From assembly GCF_018320785.1 (NCBI RefSeq), contig NC_054875.1, forward strand, positions 3,837,632 to 3,901,631: a DNA stretch of 64,000 nucleotides, read 5' to 3'. The position numbers and the translations under genes were made by a program. Below, piece by piece: positions 1 through 13,089 of this stretch. The stretch's first letter is position 1. Every line of letters begins with the position of its first letter. This DNA comes from Cheilinus undulatus. Taxonomy: Eukaryota; Chordata; Actinopteri; Labriformes; Labridae. The notes under the pieces are model-generated. The model was not told where the DNA came from. It did no database searches and saw only the letters and a program-made list of their open reading frames with translations.

Positions 1-45
1 GAAAATAGAATAACTGGATTAAAACACCTCTGGCTGATCACTTAC

Positions 46-162
46 TGCCTCTTTAGAAGGATTCTGAGCTGAAACGTTGTTGATGCAAACCCCAAAAGAA
101 AAAGGTTTCTCAGGGTTGGAGAAGTCGTCCTCAAATCGAAGATGAACATCTTGGATCTTCAA
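46..162 (-). CDS. vps13d: vps13d coding exon 5 (last in window)
   Basis: Thirty-nine codons, phase 0 at both ends: [14 protein letters not shown], then a loop [18 protein letters not shown] and AQNPSKEA. The donor is gtaagtga at 45-38, so the gene continues to the left of the window. The acceptor is ttttag. Confidence 0.95.
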
Positions 163-3100
163 CTAAAAATACCAGAAATAAGAATTTTGGTTAATTACTC
201 AGGGTTAAAAAATAACAAGTACAGGCTGAGCGGAAATAAATTTTCCTGTCATGTTAATTGAAGGGTATTTGCTTGATGTGGTTTCCTCTTTGGAGTGTCT
301 GTGGGGATAAAATGTCTTTGTTGTAGGACAGGGGTTCCCAAACTTTTCAGCCTGTGACCCCCCCAAAAATAGCTGTCAGAGATTGGGCACCCCAATATTC
401 CCTTTAGGGGGATAAAGCGCACGATATTGCACAAAGCATCATGTATAAAACTTGCATTTTAGGTAGTTTTTATAACTTTTACTTGCATTGAAGCACAAAT
501 ATCAACTGCATTTTGATTTGAATTTGAGCTTATTTTCACAATATTTTGTAAAATAATAGATACAATTTATTATCTTAAATCATATGAATTTTCTCTTTGT
601 TTTACAGAAAGCATAAGACGATTGCTTCAAATGCTCAGCTCTGGGTTAGTTCAGTAACCTGACACGCCAGATGGATTTGTTTCACACATCCATCTGGTAA
701 AGCTTCAATACACAGTATTGGGAAAGGGCAGAGGCTTTGAAAAAAACTCGGAGTGTGATCGGATGAACGTTCTGTCGGTCACATCTTCAAGAGCAACAAA
801 AGACATGAGGTAGCCGCAACCCAGGTGCAGGTGCAGCTGCCGAGGAATAAAGCAAACCATGGCGACTGTAGACATGTCAGTGCATGACTTTTGTCATTTT
901 TGGGAAAAAAAAAACAAAAAAACACTGCTGTTCATTATTCTGCTTTTAATGAAGAATTGTTGTCAAGTTCAGATAAAACAGGCGCTTTAGCAGCATCCAC
1001 GCTAATCTCTTCCGCCATAATCGCACCAGCCTCTTGTCGCTGCTTGCTTACGCCATGACTATGCCACACCTGAAAGTACTGTACTTTGTCGATGATTGGT
1101 CCTGTCACTTTCTAACCGGGCCCAAATGGTTAAGATGGGAGCTTTGCAAGATGGATTCGCCAGTGAGAAACACACAGAAATGGGCATATTCATCTGCTTT
1201 GCAAGGTTATTAGTTCAGTGCATCTAACCAAAAGGGTAGATCAGGATGTTTTTAGCCTTCCATGTTTCCTTTTAGGACAATATTCAGTTTGTCATTGAGC
1301 ATATAGACAACATTTGCTTCATGTACTCGAGCTTTCAAAGAAGATCTAAAGGACCCACTGCAGCAGCAAAGAATGGAGGCTGTGTGACAGTTTTTCTCTG
1401 AATGTGATCGTTAAAATGCCTTCCAGACCGGCGCTGTCGTACACGACAAGAAGTGACACAGTTTATCATAAGTTAAATAACTTTTGAAGCATAAATCGTT
1501 TCCTCTTTCTTGTTTTTCCTCTTGAAGCTAGCCGTTGTGTCTTCCCATTGATGCTATCGATGCCTTTGAATCCCTTGCAGCAGCATTTTCAGCAAGCCTG
1601 GAGCTCATGTGACTTTTAGAGACTTTAATGATAAAATCCACACCAGTAAACCCAATACTGAATGTCTTTTGATCCATTTGAATCCAGTTACAATTGTTTA
1701 TAACTGCTAGCTTGAATGCTTACCGTCATATTGTTTACCCTTTTAGAGGGTCCGTCAGCCAATGGCAGGCTGTTCCATTATCAAGTCATGCTGCTCGAAG
1801 ACAGCATAATGGAGAGAGACAGAGAGCCTGTGATGCAGCTCCCTGTATTATTGTTATTTAAAAATTTATCAATAAAACTCAAAAAACAACTTTAGGCTCA
1901 CAGAGATGCTGTACATTATGAATCTATGTGTTGAGCCATGTTCTGAGACAAATATCGGTCTAAAATAAGTTGCTAGTCTGCACAGTCAGTCCAGAAGGTT
2001 CACACCGGTAGTCGGCATCAGTATTTATCAGTTATCTATCTCTTAGTATACTTTAAAATGTTCACCTAAAGTTTCAATTTATGCATTTGTTGTCCTAATC
2101 CAATGTACACAAAAGCCATAAATGCACATAAAAGATGCTCTATTTTTTTTGTATTTGCATAAAAAAATAAAAACAGCACAGCTAAGCCTTCAAAAATAAA
2201 GTTATGATGTTCAGTTTTTTACCAAGTTTTAGACTACTGTTGGAGTAAATTCATCTGGATGGTGTAAAAACCTGCATACTTAATTGCCTTATCAGATAAA
2301 TGTTTCATATTCATGATCATGATGTAGTCCAGGCTTTGGTAATTAACGCTGGGTGTCTTACCTCGATGTTTTCCACGATCCTGGTGACCACTGAGGCGGT
2401 GACGGAGTACCAGTAAGACTCTCCTCTCTGTTCACACTCACTCTGCAGGAGACAAACAGGAATCATGTAGATATGAAATCATATAATTACATTTTCAGGG
2501 AAAAAAGTACAAAAGGGTTATTATCAATAAGAAACACAAAAATCAAAATGGAACAGACAGTGACAAACAATGTCTGGGTTTATAACAAATCTTAATGATG
2601 CTTACATGAAAGAAAATGAAAAAGAAAAATCAAAATGTCCTCATTTTTTGCTACTAGAAGTTCCAGTTTGCTTGCATCACTCTGTGTTTCTACTTTCCAA
2701 TCATTGCATAATCCTTAATGGAATTGCTTTGGATTAAAATATTCTGCAGCACAAAGAAAATTACACTGCACAAAACAACAAGTCTTAAGCTAATCTAATA
2801 TCCCAGCAGGCAGTGATGCTTATTACAGACTGCAAATGTACGTGAGGTCATATTTTGGGCTCTGAACTTTTAATCCACCTACTTTAAATTTGTCTTCGAG
2901 AGCCTTGAGGAGGCGTTTTTTGCGCTCTCTCTCCTCCTCCTTCTCCTTCTCGTCGTCATACTCCTGCAGCTGGGCGGGGCCAATGATCAGGTTGAGCTGG
3001 GACATGGAGATCACCCACGGGTCACTGTGAGGCCGGTAGAAGGGGATCTGCAGAGTAATCTTCCCGATGAAGCCTGGTGAAGACAACAGAGCACGTAGAT

Positions 3101-6100
3101 TAAGCTCAAAGAAAAACTCAGGTCCAGGTCATTCCGGATTAATCTCATTCCGGATAATCCCAGAGTTGTGTTGACATTTAAACTGCTCATTCAGTTTCAC
3201 CTGCAGCGCTGCTCCTGTTCAAACCTGCAAACTTTACTCATGGAAAGAGATAATGCCCAATGTGGCCTTAATTTGTATATAAACACTTTGACGAAAGGGC
3301 ATTAAATTTACGTATTTAAAACAGTTAAACACTTATTACACGCAGCCCTACAAAGCATGTGCACTGAGTTTCATGTCATCATTCAGTTGGACGGAATAAA
3401 ATCCAACAGTCTGTATACAAAACTACAATACAGGGCATCTAAGGCTCACTAAATCATATTCTTTTTTACTTTGTCCAGCTCCTTGGTAGAGGTACAGTTG
3501 GTCATCTCTAAACCAGTAGGTTGGGGACACGATGACATGGGCCAGACACTTGATGCCAAATCACTTCACTGCTGCATCAATGTTGTGTGAATGCATATGA
3601 ATGGGATTAATCAATATTAATGGACACTTTATATAGAAACCATGTGTGAATGGGTAAGTGTGGGTTCTCACAGACCCCTTCAACTGCTCATTGGAGCATG
3701 CAGTTGTCCATCAAGTTTCAAGTCTGCTTCCATCATAAGAGTGCCTAAAAAATCCACAGTCTGTGGCACTCTGTAGCACTCATACCCATCATAATGAAAT
3801 TCCTTCAGAGGCCGATTAAGGGCCCCATCTCCCATAATTCTAATGTGCACTGACTGGTATTTATAATGAATGGAAATAAAGTTTGTCTAAGATTACACAT
3901 AAAATAATAAGATATACTGTTGTGGACATGTGAGGGTTTCAAATGGTAGGTCTTCAGGGCAAAAAGTGTAGTTTTTCTTTAGTGGAGCAGAGAGAAGGGA
4001 AGTAGGAACTACAGTTACCATCAGCCCTTGCGTACCCATCATCCTTTGCACTTCATTCACTGGCTTGATCTAACAGTGCAAACATGGAGGATGCTATGAG
4101 TGGCAAAGACAAACAAAAAACAATACGCCAGACTGCAGTGGCACACTTGATGAGGAGTATAAGTAACATGAGGAGCCATGTGGAAAAAAACAGACCTCCA
4201 TGGCATCCTTCTCAATACTTACATAAGGTGTACCGACTAAACAAAGAACTAACTTTTTGTTTTCATCTGTAAATTTCTCATAGTAAGGAAAAATGGCTTT
4301 GAAAAGGGCACTTCTGCATTTGCGCTGGAAGCAGTGCTAGAGCGCATGCACATTCTGGGATCGCTTCTAGCATGAACATGGAAGTGCAATTTTAAAGGTG
4401 CAGTTCGTAGGTAATATTTAACTTAGAAGCATTTAGTAGAACAAAATTGGTAAAAATTATATATTATATAAGTTATATTTCTAATTACGCCTATCTAAAT
4501 AGTGTTTAATCACTTGGAAATATAAAATTGTTTTATTTCTGTTAAACTAGAGTCAGCCTTTAAGGCTTTTTCCTTTGGGGAAGGGCAGAGCCTTTGAAAA
4601 GAAACTCAGAGGGTGATTGGATGAACGTTCTGTCTGTCACAGCTTTACGGGCCAATCAAAGCAACAAAACATGTGACGTAGTCGCTACCGAGGACCCATA
4701 GTGAACTGCATAATGTGAACCATGGAGGCTGTGCACGACTTTTGTCATTTTTGAAGAGAAAACAACTCACTGCTGTTCTTTGTTCTTCTTTTAACAAAGA
4801 CATTTCATCAAGTTCTGACAAAACTGGCGCTTTAGCAGCATCCACGCTAATGTCTTTCACCATAATTGCACTGGCCTCTTCTCGCTGCTTGCTTACATCA
4901 CAGCTCCGCCATGCCCGGAAGTACTGCACCTCAATGCTGATTTGTCCTGTCACTTTCTAACTAGGCCCAAATGGTTCAGACGGAAGTTTTGCAAGATGGA
5001 TTCACCAGGAAACAGCATATCCATCTGCTTTGCAAGGTTAACTGATCGCCACAGTTACCCAAAGTGAGTCTGTAAATGCATTCCTTCCTCACTATGAGAA
5101 ATTTATGACTGAAAACAAAATACTGGTTTTCTGTTTAATAAAGGGGCTGTTAACTGAACAGAGTTCTCAATTTAAAACATTAAGTAAAGAGCCAAAATGG
5201 GCAGAGCTGCGCAGCTTCGGTCTGTATTTTTCATCTTTTCTTATCGTTTTGATTGAGAGCCCCCCTAAAGGCATTTTATGTTCCTTTTAACACAAAGTAT
5301 ATAAATTCCATCACTTGGGGGCTGTACAGCAAAACAGTAACAAAGCATGGCACCCCTACACCTCAGCCCCTCAATGAAAACAAACCTGTGCCTTAAACCA
5401 AACCACTTTCCCATCACAGTATTCCACAAGTTAACCTAAATGAAAATAGTAACATGAAATATCCCCAACAGCCCGGTCAGACAACACTGTAGCCCATCCT
5501 TAAACGTCATGACCTGATAAGATTGCCAGGAACAAACAAACACTCTTGTAGTGTGATGTAATCATTGATCCGTCAAGGATACCCCATAAAAACAACTCAA
5601 CAGGACTGGTATGCTTCTTCCATGTAGTTTGACACCCTGACCTGACGTCAACTGCATGTATACTGACACTAACTCACTCGTTCCCTACATTTGTACTGCC
5701 ATTCCAGAGTGGCATGAACTATTCTCAGCATCCAATCTGTGTTTACAGCAAAGATAACAAACAGACAAAAATGAGAAGTAGCCCTTATTAAAAACAAAAG
5801 AGAAAAGGCCACTTTAAGGACTAACACAGCAGAATATACAAAAACAAGTCAAACGTTGGAGCCCAAAAGCTGACTCTTCATGACATTTAGAGCCAAAGTA
5901 TGTCTACAAAGTCAGAGAAAAATGCTGCACAAAATCCTGTTACAGTTCCCCGTCACTGGCCTCCAGAGGCCATTTATGTCTTAAGTACTGATGACTTTCT
6001 TTTATGGATTTAATGGCTTTCGCTTGAAGTCTACCCTTGAGGTCTCCCTCAGACCGACTCCATTCCAGCGGTTAGTGGGCAGGCATGCATGAAGAATGCT

Positions 6101-9100
6101 GCTCCAGCATAATGACATTAAAGCACACGTCACCAGACAGGAAAATCCTGATTTGATTTGTTATTGACGGGACACGCTGACAGGTTCGGAGGAGTACAGA
6201 GACCAGGACAAGGAGTGCTAAATTTAGAGGAGGAGCACAATCTTTCATACACTCAGCCTGTTAGTTTGTCCTTGTTTCTGTCCCCCTGTCTGTGGGATTT
6301 GCGAATTGGAAGATTTTAATCTTTGAAGGGCCTAAACCTAGCAACGTCATCTCAAAGTATGAAGATATTATTCTCAGAAAAGGGTACAAGTACAGAGAAA
6401 CCCAACCAAATCTGACATATTTCCCAAAGGGACATCATGGATTTCTTCTTATTCTAAGTATTTGGTGTAAGCAGTTAAAATAAGAATATTAATATGGACC
6501 AAAAGTACCACTGAGTTTGTAATTGATGGCTCCTCAAGCACATCCATGTAAAGGATTATTGACCATTTCCCTCATAAATCAGGAGGATATGATATTATAA
6601 TAACAGATGAGTAGAGCTTTGCTTCATCAGTGACATTTTCTTGTGTTCCAAAATAAAAACGAATACTTGAAATAGCTCCATACTCAACTTTGATCACATA
6701 TTTTTCTTATTTATTTTCAAAGCCTCTTTATGAGATTATAAATGAGTCTGCCTCACCAGCTTTGACTTCAAACGGCAGGTCGAACTCTCGGAGGGCATCT
6801 TTCCTGAGAGGGAGATTCTCCAACTCGACCGCTCCTGAAAAACAACAGAAAACACACAAACCCTGACAATCTTTAACTGCCTTACATCATTGAAGTATCG
6901 ACGCTTCATTCAAACAAATCTGGGAAAAAAATTCACACAGTGTCTGATTGATTTTCCAATGAGAGAGACCTACTTTTATTAAATGGTTTAAATTTCCGTA
7001 CATATTATACAACCATTGTTGTGTATTAACAATCGCTGTGACACATCTGATATACCAAGAGAGTGTTCAACGTCTTAGCATCTTATTTTTATCAGTTTCA
7101 AGGACAGACAGCACCATCCCCCAGCGTTAGAGCTTAGATCCAGCCAAAAAAGTTCAGCCCCACCCTACCAGAGCCCATGCATGAGCTCTCCAAGCTGGTC
7201 ATGTCCTGTCCCTCTAACTGTATTTATGGGCACAAGAACAATCTAAACCACTGAAATACATTTTTAATGAGTTGGCAGTTAAAGTTCAACCTACAACTCT
7301 AAGTTGTTTTGATGAAAGAAATCTGGTCAGATGAGATCTTAATGAAGGACGTAATGCAGAAAAGGCCTATTTATTATTTGATATGGGATGCAAAGTAAGG
7401 CACTTCTGCTGATATTTGAAATGTTGGCATTTACAAATTAATTTTAGTCAATAAGTATATGAAGATACACATTAAATATAGTTCAGACCTGAAACTTGAG
7501 TTGTTAAAGCACAGTTTGAAGTTTAAAGAATGAGGATAAATAAAGAACAAGACCTGAGCTGACCAATGTCTGTTTGTGCTGCCTAAAGTGCCACAGATTT
7601 AATCTTACTTTGGTCAAAATCTACAGCTGATATATATCAACTTTTAGAGGTTGACATAAGCAAATATTTACAGATAATAGGCCTCCATTCAAAGCTGATA
7701 AAGACCAATATATGAAGTTGATAAAGGCCTATGTTCAATGCTGATGAAAACAACCATTTAGAGACAGATGAAGGCTGATATTTAAAGGCTAATAAAGGCT
7801 AATAAAGGCAAACATTTAGAGGCTGATATATGCATATAAATTTAAATCTGATATGAGGACATTAATGAGCAGACATAGGCCAACATTTGAAGCCAATATA
7901 GGCCCAAATTTATGGCTGACATAGGCCAAATTTAAAGCTGATAAAGGCCAAATTTTAAACTGATTTAGGCCCTTATTTAAAGCGGATATATGCCAAATTT
8001 AAAGCTGATAAAGGCCAAATTTTAAACTGATTTAGGCCCTTATTTAAAGCGGATATAGGCCAAATTTAAAGCTGAAATAAGCCATATTCAAAACTGACAT
8101 AGGCCCATATTTAAAGCTGATATACACCAAATTTTAAGCTGAAATAGGCATTATTTGAAATTGATATAGGCCTATATTTAAAGCTTATATAGGCCAGTAT
8201 TTAAACTGATATAGGCCAAATTTAAAACTGATATAGGTCAAATTTAAAATGGATACAGGCCATATTTAAAACTGATAAAGACCCATATTTAAAGCTGATA
8301 TATGCCAAATTTTAAGCTGTTATAGGCAAAATTTTGAGCTAATATAGGCCTGTATTTAAAGCTGATATAGGCCAAAATTAAAAGCAGATGCAGGCAGATA
8401 TTCAAGCACACATAGGCAAACATATAAAGCTGATATCCAGTGATTATAAAACCCAATTTAGGGAAATATTTTAAGCTGATATAGGCCCATATTTAAAGCT
8501 GATATACATCAAATTTAAAGCTGATATACGCCAAATTTAAAGCTGATATAGGCTTATATTAAAAGGTGATACAGGTGCATATTTAAAGCTGATATTGGCC
8601 AGGTTTAAAGCTGATTTAGGCCAAATTTAAAGCCGATATAGACCATATTTAAAACTGACAGGCCCATATTTAAAGCTGATAAATGCCATATTAAAGCTGA
8701 TAAAGGCCAAATTTTAAGCTGATATAAGCAAAATTGTAAGCTGATATATACCCGTATTTAATGCTGATATAGGCCCGTATTTAAAGCTAATAAATGGCCC
8801 GTATTTAAAGCTGATATTGGCCAAATTAAAGCTGATACAGGCCAAAATTAAAAACAGATTCAGGGGGATATTCAAGCACACATAGGCATACATATAAAGC
8901 TGATATACGGCGATTATTAAAGCCAATTTAGGCCAATATTTTAAGCTTCAATAGGCCAACAACAAAAGCCCTATAAATCAATATCTAAGCTTACATAGTC
9001 AAAATTTTAAAGCCAATATAGGCTTTAAATCTTTAAAGACAATTGTAAGTATCAGCAGATATTTATTTACTTTTAAGCTAAAATATGCTAGAACAATATC

Positions 9101-10490
9101 ATACCAATATTTTTGTGCATCCCTATTTGTGATAATTAGAATAGTGAAAATGAGGAGCAGACATCAGTGTTCACTGAAAGCACAAAGTTTTTTGTTTCTG
9201 TTAACAGAGACTACAGTCTGTGCTGCTCTTCACTCACTTCTTTAGTAGACTGAGTTACATTAGAACGGATGATTAATTTAAATATTTGCTTCTTTTTCCT
9301 CCTTCTGAGTTCAACTGCATGCTGAGCTCCCTCTCTGAGAAGGTCACCACAGCTAGGTAGTGCATCTCTAGATTCAATCTGTGCAGGGGGTGTAACAAAA
9401 GAAGATGTTCCGAAGCTTTGACCAGAGCCAGCTCTGGGCTACGGTGGGACGCTCTCAGGTCTCAGTCAGTAAATCTAATCTGTACCTAGACTACAAGGAT
9501 GGAACCTCTTGTGATTTATTCCGTTAGCTTCACTTTCAGTGTTCGTTGGGGAATATCCCTTATTAGAACTGAAGATATACAGGGAATCAGTGGAGTGTTA
9601 GGTCATGCTCCATCTACAGATATTAGGGCTGCACTGTGTCAATGGCAGAACCAAGTCTAAGGTCTAGTCCTTATAAAACATTCCCAAATTGTAACTATGC
9701 ACCGGTTCAAGAATTTAAGGAAAATGGAGAGGTAAATCTGGTGAAAATGAAATAAGAATTCAGAATAGTTTAAGAAATGTAAAGGTATTATCAAGTAGTC
9801 ATATTTGTACACATTAATGATAATTCAAATGTGAGTGCTTTTACTTGGTCAGAATAAAATGGTATCACTACACCGATAAATGATCAGATTTTTTCCTCTA
9901 GCCACTCCCCAACCAAATAAAGGCACATCAGCAAAAATATCCAGTAAAAGAAGGCATGGTTGAGAATGTGAGGATGTTTTATGCCCTGTAGACTGTCAAG
10001 CAGTTTGAGATTTTTTTTAAAAAAGTGTTTTTGTGATGGGCAATAGGAACAAAAATTGATTTAACTGACTGAAGGTCACATGTTAATATTTAGTGGTAAT
10101 TTTCTCCTGTAATACTGCAAAATATTTACACGGCAGCACCAGTTAAACTGGTTAAGCCTCAGGAAAAGTAAATAGCCCTTACAGTTGTCAACCCCTGCAT
10201 AGCTCAAGTTTTAGTGACAACTGCAGCCTGTAGTCTGAGGCCTTGTCTTAAATGCTGTGTTTAAATTAACATGAGTGTTGAGTCGATGCAGGCTCGTTTT
10301 CATTCAGAAGAGAAGGAGTCAGAGAAAACATATTCAAGTATTGTACCTTCACTTATAGAACCATCAGCTTTCAGTAGCTGCGTGTGAATTTACCTTTAAG
10401 AAGGGCGATGGAGAGCTGATCTGTGTTCAGGTTGCTGACATATTTTCCCAGGTAGGTGTTCAGCACCCAGGCAACGAGACCTTCCAACAT
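46..10490 (-). CDS. vps13d: vps13d, N-terminal part (five coding exons, gene continues beyond the left edge)
   Basis: VPS13D is a very large bridge-like lipid-transfer protein at organelle contacts, needed for mitochondrial clearance and peroxisome biogenesis (family knowledge). Joining 10490-10394, 6834-6757, 3073-2883, 2442-2362 and 162-46 on the minus strand gives 188 residues in one frame with no stop. They align with the VPS13D N-terminus by eye: a start of [18 protein letters not shown], then GFIGK and QIPFYRP, and later [20 protein letters not shown] and DVHLRFED. This is the chorein_N region that forms the mouth of the lipid channel. VPS13A and VPS13C begin differently, so the D paralogue is clear. 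All visible junctions are GT-AG and the phases agree (1, 1, 0, 0). The start ATG has A at -3. The full protein is over 4000 residues, so only a few percent is present. I am very sure of the identity; assignment rests on remembered family sequence, not a search. Confidence 0.96.
329..420 (-). mobile_element. hAT family B fragment, one terminus only
   Basis: Begins with caggggttcccaaac followed by text close to the terminus at 57773 (ttttcagcc). The preceding octamer ttgtagga has TA in its centre like the other hAT target sites here. No matching right terminus was found, so the copy is truncated and the right limit is approximate. Confidence 0.5.
655..1209. mobile_element. Miniature inverted-repeat element with 9-bp target duplication, copy 1
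   Basis: The left end taacctgacacgccagatgg and the right end, read inverted as taaccttgcaaagcagatg, form imperfect terminal repeats. The element is flanked by the perfect 9-bp direct repeat ttagttcag (646-654 and 1210-1218). There is no coding capacity. Related copies lie at 4571 and 29033. Nine-base duplications suggest a Mutator-type (MULE) origin, which is inference. Confidence 0.75.
1412..1770. repeat. Dispersed repeat fragment, relative of 26488-26850
   Basis: Starts at a TTAA and shares with the 26.5-kb copy a near-palindrome around tcgtacacga, aaataacttttgaa, a gatgct...tgcctttg block and ccaatggca near the end. It lacks a recognisable second terminus, so class is uncertain; piggyBac-like is possible. 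Confidence 0.45.
2362..2442 (-). CDS. vps13d: vps13d coding exon 4
   Basis: Exactly 27 codons, phase 0 at both ends: [14 protein letters not shown], then [13 protein letters not shown], a strongly conserved VPS13 block. The acceptor is ctcctgcag and the donor is gtaaga. Confidence 0.95.
2443..2882 (-). other. vps13d intron between coding exons 3 and 4
   Basis: Short AT-rich intron with GT-AG ends. No repeat or other feature recognised. Confidence 0.85.
2883..3073 (-). CDS. vps13d: vps13d coding exon 3
   Basis: The 191-base exon runs from phase 1 to phase 0. It encodes [15 protein letters not shown], a DPWVISMS block, and then a charged helix rich in Glu, Lys and Arg ([15 protein letters not shown]) ending KALEDKFK. 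The acceptor is ttcaccag and the donor is gtaggt. Reading past the donor adds only a spurious tail before a stop. Confidence 0.95.
3074..6756 (-). other. vps13d intron between coding exons 2 and 3
   Basis: Intron with one miniature element copy (4571-5040). Short open frames here (4084-4272, 5105-5290, 6292-6483) show no domain or splice support. Otherwise nothing recognised. Confidence 0.8.
4571..5040. mobile_element. Miniature inverted-repeat element, copy 2 (left end lost)
   Basis: Shares with copies 1 and 3 the blocks gggaaagggcagag, gattggatgaacgttctgtc, tgcactggcctcttctcgct and the right terminus ccatctgctttgcaaggtta. The left inverted repeat is missing. Two overlapping open frames on opposite strands here are accidental. 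Confidence 0.65.
6757..6834 (-). CDS. vps13d: vps13d coding exon 2
   Basis: Seventy-eight bases, entered and left in phase 1, encoding roughly residues 33-58 ([17 protein letters not shown], then DLPFEVKA). The acceptor is tttcag and the donor is G|gtgagg. The text matches the second block of the chorein_N domain. It is too short to stand out as an open frame alone; the splice sites and phase fix it. Confidence 0.94.
6835..10393 (-). other. vps13d intron between coding exons 1 and 2
   Basis: Intron dominated by a 22-bp minisatellite (7620-9060). The remaining parts (6835-7600 and 9060-10393) hold no recognised feature. Confidence 0.8.
7620..9060. repeat. 22-bp minisatellite, about 1.4 kb
   Basis: Degenerate tandem copies of a unit close to gctgatataggccaaattta plus two bases. 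Copies vary mainly in the aaattt and atatagg parts. A pair near 7920-8060 is nearly identical over about 60 bases, showing recent local duplication. Open frames across it are low complexity. Confidence 0.9.
10394..10490 (-). CDS. vps13d: vps13d coding exon 1 (start codon, residues 1-32 plus one base)
   Basis: The exon encodes [18 protein letters not shown] and then [13 protein letters not shown], the amphipathic start of the chorein_N domain. The donor reads G|gtaaat at 10393. The same exon probably carries 80 bases of 5'UTR up to 10570, where a pyrimidine-rich stretch ending in ttttccag forms an acceptor. It ends in phase 1. Confidence 0.95.
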
Positions 10491-10962
10491 CGTGCCGGCT
10501 CGGAGCAGGTGAGAGCAACACCTGAGAAATCAGCTCTCAATGAGAGCCCCCACAGGGCTGAGGTTAACGTCTGGAAAACCAAAGACACAAATATTATAAC
10601 TTTGTAGATAAAGATTGGTTTTATTACGGTATTAAATTACTACACAGCTAAAACTCACAGCAAAAAAACTCATTTGTTGTAAGGCTGCCAAGACCACGAT
10701 ACTCTTCAATATGATATACTTTTACACAACTCCATCTCAGTTATTTGAATTACTGATGGTTTATAGAAGTACCATAATGTAAAATAAAACTAATCCTATT
10801 CATGAGACATTTGCAAAGATAAGGAATAAATCCTCCATTCTAATTGTAATGAGAAATTAGTCGAAAATGGGGAGGTAGGATTTCTATTTTTGTTTCCTTG
10901 ATATAAAACATGATCAATACAAGGGATGTAATGGTATGTGTACTGCCACGGGCTGGTGCAAT

Positions 10963-11491
10963 CTAGGGCTGGGAAATTAATTGAAAATTAGACGAAATCG
11001 CAATATGGCCTGCAGCAATTTTCAAATCGCAGAAGTTTTAATATTTCTTTAACCTGAAATTTGTGTCAACATACCAGTTTAAAACATTTTTGGCAGCAGA
11101 GATGTTATGCATTATGTTTCATGCAATCATTCAAGTGCCATTTTTTAGAACAGTCACAGTCTACAAAAAATCCTACTTTCTTCATTGCCGTACACTTTTT
11201 TGATTAAATAAGAGGATGATATAAAAATCTTCACTCCCTTCAATGCAATAAATCACATCCAATTTGCAACAAAAGTCAAAATCATCACAATTAGTTATTT
11301 TATTTTTAATTGTTCAGTCCTAGTTTAATGTAACATCGTGTTGGTTAAAGTATAGAATGATTTACCGCTTGTGTTTGTTGGAAAATACGTAAGACAAGGA
11401 ACTTAAGGAGTAATCGTATATCAAACTGCAATTACAATATTGGGGGGAAAAAAATCCCAATTGGGTTATTTTCCCAAATTGTTCAGCCCTG
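10963..11491. repeat. Dispersed repeat with short inverted ends, copy 1
   Basis: Begins agggctgggaaattaattg and ends with ttcagccct. It shares with the copy at 13925 the blocks cgcaatatgg, cctagtttaat, gcttgtgtttgttg and caatattgggg. Probably a miniature DNA element of unknown class; no target duplication was confirmed. Confidence 0.6.
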
Positions 11492-13089
11492 GTGCGGTCA
11501 CACGATGAATACATCCAAACCAAAAAAAAACAAACAACAACAACAAGTACAACAAAAGCAAACAAATGTGACTGTTACTTAACAACCAACAAAGAAGAGG
11601 AAAAAGCTGTCAGAACAAAACACACAAAGAAGAACAGTTAGCTCCCACCGCAAGAGAAGCACGTGAAAGGGATGATAGTTGCTAAGGAAAGAAGTTGACT
11701 AACAAAGAATGCAGTCAAACTCCCCCATTCTGTCTATATCTTATATTTGCTGCATTTCAATATCAAAGCATTTGACGGTTTGTGTATTTAAGACAATTTA
11801 AAGGCATCTGCCTCCAGATTTTGACCATCAAAACCAATATTTTAGCCAGTACTACAATAAATATTGTTTTATTTCTACTGGTTTCAGCTCAAAGCTTTAA
11901 ATTCTGGTATCCTGATAACCACAGATTATACTCAAAGCAAACATGAATACACCCGGTTTAGGAAAGCTGCTATTGTAGTGCACTGTGAGATCAAGCATCT
12001 TTTACACTTTTAAGGTCCATTTGTACACAACAGATGTGTCATGATAGCACACATTAAAACTCTGATCACATATTAGTAAAATCAGATCATTTCAATACCT
12101 GTTTGAATACCACACGGAAAAAAATAGAAATCCTTCGCACCTATTATTTGGATTTTTCAAAGAAAAACTGAAGCACATTTGTACACACTGTCTAACAGCA
12201 TCTGTATATAAATGATAAAACAGAGTAGGAACAGAAACAATAGAGCTACTTAAAAACCGAAGGTGAAACAAACAAGACAGAAGGATACCTCGTTAATAAA
12301 AGCCCAACTTTAGGATTCATCATGGTGCCTCCTCTTAGAACAACAAAGAAAATCCTGCTTATCTACAAAACTGAAACTACTTTCAGTAAACTATCTCGCT
12401 GTAGAAACAACGCTGTAACTGAGTGACAGAGACTTATCACAGTCGGTAGATTACACAAGGCTGCATTACCTTTCAGACATTGGCACAGTGACAGTGCCTC
12501 TAAGATACTTAATCAAAGGTAGCTGCTGGTGGTACGGTTTAAAGAGCGACCATGTTAGCTGGGGACCTGCAGCTGAATGTCTGTGCTTGTTGTACTTACA
12601 AAGCGTCTTCTCCATTATTTTTTAGCGTGAAGTCAAAGAAGTGGCTTCAGTAAAAAAATAGAGACCATGAGGACGGTGTGAGGATGTAATCAACAATTTA
12701 AAAAGAAATCTAATTAAGCTGGTAGGAAACGTCTCTTTTGAGTATGAGCCCCATCCTGTGCCATGATGAGGAGCCACAGTAGCCACACTCTTTTAGTTCT
12801 GCACACAAGCTGAATCGTTTTTACTTCCTGCGGTCCCTTCCAGCAGCAAACCGGATTTCCAGTGGCTCTGATGATACCAATCAGAAGACTTATCCTAGAA
12901 AGAACACTTGGCTACTTTCTTTGTTCCATCTTTTGTGTCAAAATGTCTAACCAGCAGACTTTCTGTTCTGTGGGGGTTAGAACAGTGACCATATTAACTG
13001 GGGAGTTCCAGCCAAATATGCTGAAGAAGACAGAAGTGGCCCACAGATTCTGCTAATCAGCACACTATCATCCACTATCATTAACCCAA

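Larger units (their letters stand above)
163..2361 (-). other. vps13d intron between coding exons 4 and 5
   Basis: Intron containing a hAT-type left end (329), a 555-bp miniature element (655-1209) and a dispersed repeat fragment (1412-1770). I recognise nothing in 1800-2361. Confidence 0.8.
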
